Shown here: positions 17,314 through 24,821 of the stretch, piece by piece
Numbering within the stretch: the first letter of the stretch is position 1
How the letters are laid out: the number at the start of each line of letters is the position of its first letter
NCBI GenBank assembly: GCA_025699025.1
Contig: JAILWJ010000001.1
Span: 442,391 to 506,390 of the forward strand
Direction: 5' to 3'
DNA length: 64,000 nt
Origin: Nitrosarchaeum sp.
GTDB taxonomy: Archaea > Thermoproteota > Nitrososphaeria > Nitrososphaerales > Nitrosopumilaceae
Notes under the pieces: generated by a model
Database searches by the model: none
The model's input: only the letters and a program-made list of their open reading frames with translations
Told to the model about the DNA's origin: nothing
Made by a program: the position numbers and the translations under genes

Positions 17314-18762
17314 CTAAAACAATGCCCCAATGCTTACAATGGAACTTTGTATGAGCAAAATGCTTGCAAATGCAATCAAAACAAGCATGATTGAATATTG
17401 AAATCCTCCAGAATATGTCCCTGTTACCACTCTGCCTAAGAAGATTCCTGCAAGCCATGCCTGCATTAAAATCGCAATAGAATACATATCAAAACTTTCT
17501 TTAGATTCTTGTTTTAGATCTAAAATTTTTTGAGGATCGGTTTCAGACTGGATGGAAATGCTGGTTAAAGAATCAATTACTAATAATGTTGTAAATCCCG
17601 TCATCCCTATCAAGATAAAGCCAATCATGATATACGGTCTTAACATACTTCTTTTTGTTTTCTCAATGTTGTGAATCTTTTCGGAAACGTCTGCCAACGC
17701 AATTAATGTGTGAACATTACCTCCTCCACCTGCAATGATTTCAAACAATATCTTGAAATTGATCAACACTTGAAAATCATTTATCTCTTTTCTTAGTGAA
17801 GAAAATATCTCATCAAACGGCATTCCCCATTCTAATTTACTTGCAATGGCATTTGCAATTGAAGAGAACAGTTTGTAATCATTTCTTTTGCATGTTCTAA
17901 TGACACATTTTTCGGGGCTGATCCCTGCCTTTCTTGATTCAGCAATATCTCTCATGATTCTAGGGGTGGAATCTTCGGCGTCCAGTGATTTTTGGTATGT
18001 GGATTTGAATTTCATTGCAGGAAAGATGGCAGATGCCACAAGTACAAACATGATAATGAATGCATTGTATTCAGGGACAATTCCCAAATATGTTAAAGAA
18101 AACCCAACTCCAAACATTGGAACTACATATATCAAAATTTGCTTTGTTGGTAATTCAGGCAAGAATGAGTCATTAACTTTGCTTGCAAGAAAAATGAACC
18201 CAAGTGAAATGACTGGTGGCACTACTATTAGCATTAACTGAATGTCCAAATTAGATTTCGTAGGAGCAGTGCCTGATCCTGCTCCTGAATCCACTGCTGA
18301 AAAAATAATGTACACTGCCAAAATTACGATTTGAATTGTCATGTATGACTCTACAACTGCCTTTACTTTGCTGATCTTTTGTTTTTCATTTTCAGCATAA
18401 ACGTCGAAAGCACCATTCATTTTGCTTTTCAGATAGTTTACAATATCGCCGCCGCCCTCAATGGCAGAAACATACCCGCCAAGAAAATCAGACATTAACC
18501 TTGATGATGTTTTTTCTTTAGCCTGATTAATAGCAGATATTGGATCTACACCCAGAATTTCAATTCGCTTGAGAATTCTCTCAGATTGGGTTTTTACTGC
18601 AGGGAGCAACTCTATGTTTCTAATTTTTTGAAAAATTGTATATGGTCCAAATCCACTTGTAGCTAACAATGTTACAAAGGTGATGAAATACGGTAACTCT
18701 TTTTCTAATTTCTTTTGCTCTTTTCTATCAATTTTGTTGCGATTTTCTTTTAATGAGAGCAA
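17314..18762 (-). CDS. Type IV pilus assembly membrane protein (FlaJ/TadC-like)
   Basis: This is the 482-residue polytopic platform protein of an archaeal type IV pilus system, which works with the secretion ATPase encoded 3 bp upstream. It has two T2SS-F-type halves. The first begins E-L-P-Y-F-I-T-F-V-T-L-L-A-T-S-G, and the second includes S-R-K-A-G-I-S-P-E-K-C and I-I-A-G-G-G-G-N-V-H. Hydrophobic clusters lie near 141-158, 173-193, 206-245, 375-398 and 455-482. The length is close to archaellum FlaJ. Archaellum-specific genes (flaG, flaF, classic flaH) are not seen next to it, so a non-archaellum pilus is more likely. Confidence 0.88.
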   Translation of the reverse strand: MLSLKENRNKIDRKEQKKLEKELPYFITFVTLLATSGFGPYTIFQKIRNIELLPAVKTQSERILKRIEILGVDPISAINQAKEKTSSRLMSDFLGGYVSAIEGGGDIVNYLKSKMNGAFDVYAENEKQKISKVKAVVESYMTIQIVILAVYIIFSAVDSGAGSGTAPTKSNLDIQLMLIVVPPVISLGFIFLASKVNDSFLPELPTKQILIYVVPMFGVGFSLTYLGIVPEYNAFIIMFVLVASAIFPAMKFKSTYQKSLDAEDSTPRIMRDIAESRKAGISPEKCVIRTCKRNDYKLFSSIANAIASKLEWGMPFDEIFSSLRKEINDFQVLINFKILFEIIAGGGGNVHTLIALADVSEKIHNIEKTKRSMLRPYIMIGFILIGMTGFTTLLVIDSLTSISIQSETDPQKILDLKQESKESFDMYSIAILMQAWLAGIFLGRVVTGTYSGGFQYSIMLVLIAFASILLIQSSIVSIGALF

Positions 18763-18765
18763 AAA

Positions 18766-20307
18766 TTACACCCCATAGTGAATCATATTGAGAATTTCGT
18801 TTGGGTTTCTGTAATATTTTCCAATTATTTCACTGGTTTCTTTATAATCACGAATATTGTGATTTTTCATCCATTCTAAAATTGCAATTCTTTTTTGATA
18901 TTCGTTTATTATATTGCCAATTGTTTGCCCTTGTGCATCTGCGATTCTTTTTATTAATTCACTCTTATCTATTTCAGAATCAAATGATTTTGTTTTTGGA
19001 TTCCACTTGAATACTGAATTAAATGAATTGTTGTCTTTGATTTCTTCAATGGAGATTATTTTTCTGCTACTCTGACCTGTTTCAGTATCTTTAATTCTGC
19101 GAATTACAATTGCACAATTCATTAATGTCATGTATGACGGAGGGATCTCCATGGGTTTTTGCTGGAGTCTTTTGGTGGCAGACAAGAGGCTGTCTGCATG
19201 CATAGTACATAATCCTCCATGTCCCGTAGCCATCGCTTGAAACATGACGTAAGCTTCAGAACCTCTAATTTCTCCAACTATGATGTAATCTGGTCTGTGT
19301 CTTACTCCAGATTTTATCAAATCATATAATCCTATTTCCCCTTCTCCCTGAGTTCCAAAACCCGGTCTCGAAATTAGACTAAACCAGTTTTCATGTTTTA
19401 TGTTGATTTCAGATACGTCTTCTACTGAAAATATCTTGTAGTCAGGATCAACAAGACCGGTAATTGCATTTAGGATGGTAGTTTTACCACTTCCTGTAGA
19501 TCCAATTACCATGATTGACATTTTTGACTCCATTAACATCCAAAGATATGCCGCAATGGCAGGACTTAGGGTCTCAAAGTCAATCAAATCCACTACAGTA
19601 TATGGGTCTTCTCTGAACTTTCTTATTGTGAAGCTAGTTCCCTTTGGGGTGACCTCTTTTTGGTAAAGAACGGAAATTCTGTGATTTCCTTCTAATGCCA
19701 AATCTGTAATTGGGTGTGCAGAACTGACATGTTTTCCTGCACGAAACACTATTCGTGAAACAAAATTATTCAAATTACTTACTTCAAATTGAATGTTGGT
19801 TGGAATGCTATCAAATTGCCTGTGCCACACATAAATCGATGAATTGATGCCTGCACAACTAACATCTTCAATATTTGGATCTCTCATGAGGCCGTCAATA
19901 ATTCCAAATCCGGCGATATCGCGTCTTAGATAATACTTTACTTTCTCAAGACTTGCCACAGGGTATTTTTGAAATAGTTTCTCGTTTTCCTCAATTATGT
20001 GATTTAGGAATTTTTCAAAATTATCTCCTTTTGCATTTTCAGCAGAATCTATATTTTCTTCTAATAAATTGTATAATTTGTTAAAAATCTCTTGTTCTTC
20101 ATAATTTAGTTTTATTTCATCTACTTGATATTCATAACTAGAATCTTTTTCATTGTATAAAATGTTTGCATAGCTGTATGGTGCATTTAGTGGATAGTTT
20201 TTTACAATTTTTAGATCATCAGATGTTTGTTTTTGATTCGGATCAAAGTATTCGCTACTCAAAAAATTTTCAATTGAATTTGATCTATCTTTTTTCATTT
20301 GACTCAC
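18766..20307 (-). CDS. Type IV pilus/secretion ATPase (FlaI/TadA family)
   Basis: This 513-residue hexameric ATPase drives pilin insertion and pilus extrusion. The Walker A motif G-S-T-G-S-G-K-T-T spans residues 269-277. The Asp box and Walker B region P-D-Y-I-I-V-G-E-I-R-G and the His box T-G-H-G-G-L-C-T-M-H-A follow. An N-terminal domain of about 240 residues holds the I-E-D-V-S-C-A-G segment typical of GspE/TadA. ATG 20307 and an ATG three codons later are both possible starts. It follows the pilin gene by 45 bp and precedes the membrane platform gene by 3 bp. Confidence 0.93.
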   Translation of the reverse strand: MSQMKKDRSNSIENFLSSEYFDPNQKQTSDDLKIVKNYPLNAPYSYANILYNEKDSSYEYQVDEIKLNYEEQEIFNKLYNLLEENIDSAENAKGDNFEKFLNHIIEENEKLFQKYPVASLEKVKYYLRRDIAGFGIIDGLMRDPNIEDVSCAGINSSIYVWHRQFDSIPTNIQFEVSNLNNFVSRIVFRAGKHVSSAHPITDLALEGNHRISVLYQKEVTPKGTSFTIRKFREDPYTVVDLIDFETLSPAIAAYLWMLMESKMSIMVIGSTGSGKTTILNAITGLVDPDYKIFSVEDVSEINIKHENWFSLISRPGFGTQGEGEIGLYDLIKSGVRHRPDYIIVGEIRGSEAYVMFQAMATGHGGLCTMHADSLLSATKRLQQKPMEIPPSYMTLMNCAIVIRRIKDTETGQSSRKIISIEEIKDNNSFNSVFKWNPKTKSFDSEIDKSELIKRIADAQGQTIGNIINEYQKRIAILEWMKNHNIRDYKETSEIIGKYYRNPNEILNMIHYGV

Positions 20308-20352
20308 CTAAAGAAAAAAGAAAAAACGGATTCATAAAAAAATCACTGAATC

Positions 20353-20997
20353 CTAAGTGTTTCCAATGGTTACACTTTGTGGTGCACCAGTTTTTCCGGC
20401 AAAGATGTTCAAGCTGGACGTTGCTCCTGCATCAAGTGATGATAGGGTTCCATCAGGAAGTTGGAAGTAAATTACCATTCTGTCTCCTGGGTTCAAACCA
20501 ACAGGTCCGGTTTGTACTGCTAGACATAATGTTGGTTTTCCAGTAGTAGCTCCATCAAGATCTATGGACAATTCAACAGCAGGTGAACATGTATCCACTG
20601 ATGTTGAATCCTTCATATCTCCATTAGAATCTGTTCCTTCGGAAACAAATTGTGCTTGGAAATTGTCTACTGTGACCCTATCTGGATCTGTATCAACATA
20701 CCATTGTGAGAATGGCACATTTGTACCTCTGACTTCTATCTTATCTACAGACAAGATTTTATCACCACTGTTTCTTACAGCAGCTGCACCCCATGCAATG
20801 CCGTTTGCGTCAGTACCATTGACCCACAACTGTACACCTTGTACACTGATTGCTTCTTGTTGTGTGCCACCTTGGAATAGAGATGTGCCATAAACGACTA
20901 CACCTGAACCAAGTACGACTGAAGCCACCAGAATAATGATGGTTGTGAGTACTGTACTGATTGCTCTTCGATTGTTTCGTAGAGGGGTCATTTTCAT
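20353..20997 (-). CDS. Type IV pilin / archaellin-like structural subunit
   Basis: This 214-residue secreted subunit is probably the major pilin of this operon. The class III signal peptide is short and charged (K-M-T-P-L-R-N-N-R-R-A), with predicted cleavage before I-S-T-V-L-T-T-I-I-I-L-V-A-S-V-V-L-G-S-G, the hydrophobic pilin helix. The head is a beta domain rich in Asp, Gly, Thr and Ser with two Cys near 128 and 153. There are two ATG choices two codons apart (20997 and 20991). Upstream lies the VWA gene with a 53 bp gap, and downstream the ATPase. Confidence 0.85.
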   Translation of the reverse strand: MKMTPLRNNRRAISTVLTTIIILVASVVLGSGVVVYGTSLFQGGTQQEAISVQGVQLWVNGTDANGIAWGAAAVRNSGDKILSVDKIEVRGTNVPFSQWYVDTDPDRVTVDNFQAQFVSEGTDSNGDMKDSTSVDTCSPAVELSIDLDGATTGKPTLCLAVQTGPVGLNPGDRMVIYFQLPDGTLSSLDAGATSSLNIFAGKTGAPQSVTIGNT

Positions 20998-21050
20998 TAG
21001 AAATCAGATCAATTTATGGCATATCTAGAAGAGTATGTAATAATTCAGAA

Positions 21051-22628
21051 TTACATCATTTGTTGTGCGAGAGACGAATAAGCACTGACAAATTTTGCCA
21101 CAGTTTTTCTGACCTCTGTATGGGGAAAACTGATTGTAAAGTACTTTGACATTCCATCAGGTACGCCTATGGCAATAACATTTATGCCTGCTCGAGAGGC
21201 CAATTTTACTGCTGATTGAAACTCCTGGTCAATCTCATGATATCCCATAGAGTACCCATCTGTAATCAAAAACAGGTATCTCCGTTCATTAATATCATCT
21301 TCAAGCATTCTTGTGGCTAATTTCATGGCATCTGGGATAAACGATAATCCTGAATTCTCCATGCCACCAATTCTGGCCTTGATTCTGTCATCATATTTTT
21401 CCTTAAAATCCTTGATCAATACAAAATCATTGTTAAATCCATGAATGGACCACTTTCCTCCTTTGAAGTTGATTTGGTCGGCAGCTTCTGCTATGCACAT
21501 CAAAAATTTCTGCAAATCTTGGAATTGTATCTTCATACTAGCGCTTGTGTCCATCACTATTGCCCAACTTTCCTCATACCTTAATTCCTGATCCTGTTCA
21601 AAATAGGATATGCCTTGAGTTTCGCTAGATACTGCTTGAATTGCCTTTTGCATTTCAACATACCCATAATCTTCAGTATTTGGATCTTCGAGTGTATTTG
21701 TGACCATTTTTACCTGGTTTCTAATTTTTTTGATCAAATTCGAGCTGTCCATCCTAAGCTGAAAATACTTGCCTAGGTTTTCAGGAGACAATCGAATTTT
21801 ATCAAAATGCAAATCTTCAGCATATTTTTCATATTTTTTTAATAATTTCTGTTCATTTTTCATTTCATTGATCCACATTTCGCCAAGTTTGTCTACATAA
21901 TTACCAAACTCTCCTCTTGGATGGCATTTCAGGTATTTCAGGTATTTTGTAAAATCTGTCGGTACAATATTTTCAACATACGGATATTCCCAAAAATCCA
22001 GCAAGTTTCTATTGTAATACAGCTTATTTGCCAATTCAATGCGAGTATCTGTGGAATCATTGTTGGTAATTGAATTTAAGATATCTTTTTTCATAGATTG
22101 TGTTTTGTTTTTTAACATATTTTGAGTTTTAACTTGTTGTTTTTCCTCTAGGATATTTTTAAGATATTTGTTGTATAATATCTGACACGAAAATTCTATC
22201 ATCATTATGTTCTCACAAGGATTTGAATATCTGGATTTAAGATATTCTTGAACACGAATGTCCTCGATTAGTTTTATTACTTTGAAAGCTAGATGAGGAG
22301 ATTTTGTTTTTATCCACTCTTGATATGTGGAATAATCCGTTATTGCTGCATGAGCTCCAGTATGATATAATGAAGATAGAAATAATGACCATACACTTGA
22401 AAATGATTCGTTTACGTCATCAAACAAAATTCCCTGGTATAGGAATTTATCTTGGATTTGCCGTGGGTATGGAACTGAAATCTTTGTTATTTCGCCATAA
22501 TGTATTTTTGAGAACTGTTCTGTTCTTGACAAGGTAAATTCTATGCTTGATTTTTCTTTATTTGCAACTTCATAAATAATGTTTGTAGCCAACTCATACA
22601 AATTTTCTTTCAAAACTATCTCCACCAC
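21051..22628 (-). CDS. VWA-domain protein, NorD/CbbO-like
   Basis: The 525-residue cytoplasmic protein has a C-terminal von Willebrand A domain (about 352-525) with an intact MIDAS motif D360-T-S-A-S364 and a later T-D-G-Y-S loop. The long N-terminal part includes Y-H-T-G-A-H-A-A and K-V-I-K-L-I-E-D-I-R-V, reminiscent of NorD/CbbO proteins that work with MoxR ATPases as activases of metalloenzymes. The gene overlaps the MoxR-type gene by 35 bp, so the two surely act together. The client is unknown. The placement directly ahead of a pilin gene is unusual and could mean a role in pilus assembly, or just cotranscription. Confidence 0.82.
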   Translation of the reverse strand: MVEIVLKENLYELATNIIYEVANKEKSSIEFTLSRTEQFSKIHYGEITKISVPYPRQIQDKFLYQGILFDDVNESFSSVWSLFLSSLYHTGAHAAITDYSTYQEWIKTKSPHLAFKVIKLIEDIRVQEYLKSRYSNPCENIMMIEFSCQILYNKYLKNILEEKQQVKTQNMLKNKTQSMKKDILNSITNNDSTDTRIELANKLYYNRNLLDFWEYPYVENIVPTDFTKYLKYLKCHPRGEFGNYVDKLGEMWINEMKNEQKLLKKYEKYAEDLHFDKIRLSPENLGKYFQLRMDSSNLIKKIRNQVKMVTNTLEDPNTEDYGYVEMQKAIQAVSSETQGISYFEQDQELRYEESWAIVMDTSASMKIQFQDLQKFLMCIAEAADQINFKGGKWSIHGFNNDFVLIKDFKEKYDDRIKARIGGMENSGLSFIPDAMKLATRMLEDDINERRYLFLITDGYSMGYHEIDQEFQSAVKLASRAGINVIAIGVPDGMSKYFTISFPHTEVRKTVAKFVSAYSSLAQQMM

Positions 22629-23622
22629 AGATTCTTTTTACAATGATGCGCACCTCTTCTTGGACTTCTATATCGTCACTGGTCAGTGCAATGATTGTTT
22701 CTTCTGCAGATTTCTCAACTGAATTTCCATCTGCTGCAATTTTGGCCCAATTTACAAGATCTCCAACTGATGGGCCATACGGCAGATCTCCTTGCTGATA
22801 CTCTTGTCTTAGTTTAGCACCAATCTTTACAATTTTTTCAGCAGAATCTCGATCTACATGTGCCCTGTCACAAACGAGCTCAATTTCTTTTTCATCAATT
22901 TTGTCCCCTACGCTCATATAATCAAAATTCAACCAAACACTCATCCTTCTTCTCATGGCAGCATTGAGAGGTTTTGTCCCTGCAAATTCTGCAGAAAATG
23001 GATTCATGCTAATTATGAGATATGCATGCTTGTGTCTTGGAATCAACTCGTTGTCTTTTTCAGTTAAAACTAGATGTCCTCTTTGATCCAGAATAGGATT
23101 TAATCTTGTGGCAACATCTTGCTTCATCATGTTTGCTTCATCGAGATATAGAATTCCCCCGTATCTGCACCAGTTGACAATCAAACCATCAAGCCAATTT
23201 TCTTTTCCCAAACCCACATATCGTCCAAAAAGATCAAATACCGATGTCTGCAAACCGCAATTTATCTCCCACATTGGAAGTCCAGCTAATTCTGAAACAA
23301 GGTAAACAATGTGAGTTTTGCCTGTTCCACTGGGTCCAATTAGTGCACATTGCTTAAAAAAACTCAATGCTCGTGCGATCCTATTTACATAATTCTCCCC
23401 ATTGTCTAGATATGGTGGTGTGTCTTTTGGAATTAATTCCTTCATTTCATCGCTAAATGAAAATGCATTTTTATCCAAATACTTTGAAATGTCATATAAT
23501 GTATCTAATTTTTCAGATTTTTTGTTAGTCTTTGAGATTGAAAAATTCAAACTAAATTTATCATTTTTAACACTGTCTTTTTGAGTGAAATCCTCTAATT
23601 GCATAGTGGTAAAAATTTGCAA
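22594..23622 (-). CDS. MoxR-family AAA+ ATPase (NorQ/CbbQ-like)
   Basis: This 342-residue AAA+ chaperone has Walker A G-P-S-G-T-G-K-T-H at 96-104, Walker B I-L-Y-L-D-E-A-N at 157-164, a sensor 1 segment I-S-M-N-P-F and an arginine-finger region A-A-M-R-R-R-M. MoxR/NorQ/CbbQ proteins use ATP with a VWA partner to remodel or metallate enzymes. That partner follows in the same operon with a 35 bp overlap. The start is ATG 23622, with a second ATG at codon 7. It is the first gene of the minus-strand pilus run, 77 bp from the divergent SecB-like gene. Confidence 0.88.
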   Translation of the reverse strand: MQIFTTMQLEDFTQKDSVKNDKFSLNFSISKTNKKSEKLDTLYDISKYLDKNAFSFSDEMKELIPKDTPPYLDNGENYVNRIARALSFFKQCALIGPSGTGKTHIVYLVSELAGLPMWEINCGLQTSVFDLFGRYVGLGKENWLDGLIVNWCRYGGILYLDEANMMKQDVATRLNPILDQRGHLVLTEKDNELIPRHKHAYLIISMNPFSAEFAGTKPLNAAMRRRMSVWLNFDYMSVGDKIDEKEIELVCDRAHVDRDSAEKIVKIGAKLRQEYQQGDLPYGPSVGDLVNWAKIAADGNSVEKSAEETIIALTSDDIEVQEEVRIIVKRICGGDSFERKFV

Positions 23623-23699
23623 TTATTGTACATATTGCCGATGATGTAACTTCAAATGACAGACACTTTGTTAATATCCAAATATTTCCAATCCACAAT

Positions 23700-24317
23700 A
23701 TGCAATTTAATCTCGGAATAGAATCATTTAATGTAAATAATACTTCTAAAGAGAATTTAGATTTTAAAAAATATGATATAGACGTGTCACTAAATGAAAT
23801 TGAAAATTCTGGTAATTCATGTACATTAAAGTATGGATTTACATTTAGTTCGTCTCCAAAAGGAATACGATTAACTCTTGAAGGAACAATAACCATCAAC
23901 GGCTCTCCAATGGAATTTGAAAACTTATATCAAAAGGATGAACAAAATATGCCCAACATATTACGTCAGTCATATCATGAACTATATCCTGTGTTATTTA
24001 TGATAGCAAAGAGCATGAACATCCCATGTCCACCATATGAAATTAGCAAAACGATGGATACATCATCAGAAAAGATTGAATCTCAAGGTGAGATCCATGA
24101 CTCCAAATCAGATACAAATAGTAATGCATCAGACAAAGAAGAGACTTCCATTTATGATTCCATGAGTACTGAAGAACTAACAAAAATGCAAATTGATCTA
24201 AATAAGGAGTATTCTGAAACTCCATCTGAGGAGTTGAAAAGCAAATTAGATGCAATTACGGACATTCTAAACAGGAAGATCAAAGAATCTGTAGTTTCAC
24301 CACAAAATGTAAGTTAG
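23700..24317 (+). CDS. Possible SecB-like chaperone with charged tail
   Basis: The first 120 residues form a beta-rich domain ending in a helix and a P-P turn: P-N-I-L-R-Q-S-Y-H-E-L-Y-P-V-L-F, then I-P-C-P-P-Y-E-I. That order resembles SecB, a holding chaperone for exported proteins, but identity is too weak to be sure. The last 85 residues are a Ser/Asp/Glu-rich linker and a coiled-coil helix. It is the first gene of the plus-strand half of the pilus island, divergent from moxR and 48 bp ahead of a pilin-like gene. A pilin-holding role is an inference. Confidence 0.45.
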   Translation: MQFNLGIESFNVNNTSKENLDFKKYDIDVSLNEIENSGNSCTLKYGFTFSSSPKGIRLTLEGTITINGSPMEFENLYQKDEQNMPNILRQSYHELYPVLFMIAKSMNIPCPPYEISKTMDTSSEKIESQGEIHDSKSDTNSNASDKEETSIYDSMSTEELTKMQIDLNKEYSETPSEELKSKLDAITDILNRKIKESVVSPQNVS

Positions 24318-24365
24318 ATTCAATAACATACTGACCAATATACCTAATTTTTATTGAATGCTGTT

Positions 24366-24821
24366 ATGGCATTCACTCATCGGAGAGCACTAGCATCAAT
24401 TGTTACCAGTGTGATTCTTTTATCATCGATTGCTATGCTCGGAGTGGGTCTTGTGGGTTGGTCAAATTCCAACTTGTTGTCACATCAAAGAGATTTGGAA
24501 ACCACATTTTCAAAAAACATTAACAAACTAAATGAGCACATAACATTTGAAAAAATTTGGTTTGGTGGAACCAGTCCCAATAAATTTGTCAGCATTACAA
24601 TTACAAATACCGGAAACATTGGGTTAAACGTCACCGAAATACGATTCGTCGATTCTGATGATTTGACTGAATTATTTTCATCTACAATATACGATGGTGG
24701 AATTGCAATCTCTGAATCATATGGATCAGAGATTAATTACGATTGGACATCGGGTTCTGCATTTGACATTTTGGTAAACACCAATCGGGATACCGTATTT
24801 AGAACTCAGGTGAGTCCATGA
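24366..24821 (+). CDS. Minor pilin-like protein
   Basis: ATG 24366 gives M-A-F-T-H-R-R-A followed by L-A-S-I-V-T-S-V-I-L-L-S-S-I-A-M-L-G, a class III signal peptide plus pilin helix. An in-frame TTG at 24354 is less likely, because the C-A-A-T-A-T-A-C-C box at 24336-24344 is about 26 bp from the ATG and the leader then has the usual short length. The head (about 115 residues) contains V-S-I-T-I-T-N-T-G-N-I-G, an archaellin-type beta segment. The stop overlaps the start of the giant pilin-like gene (ATGA), so the two subunits are made together. Confidence 0.75.
   Translation: MAFTHRRALASIVTSVILLSSIAMLGVGLVGWSNSNLLSHQRDLETTFSKNINKLNEHITFEKIWFGGTSPNKFVSITITNTGNIGLNVTEIRFVDSDDLTELFSSTIYDGGIAISESYGSEINYDWTSGSAFDILVNTNRDTVFRTQVSP

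Noticed and set aside
13623..23622. An archaellum operon
   Set aside because: The ATPase and platform proteins resemble FlaI/FlaJ, but no flaF/flaG/classic flaH set lies next to them, and the subunits include a LamG giant pilin; a type IV pilus fits better.
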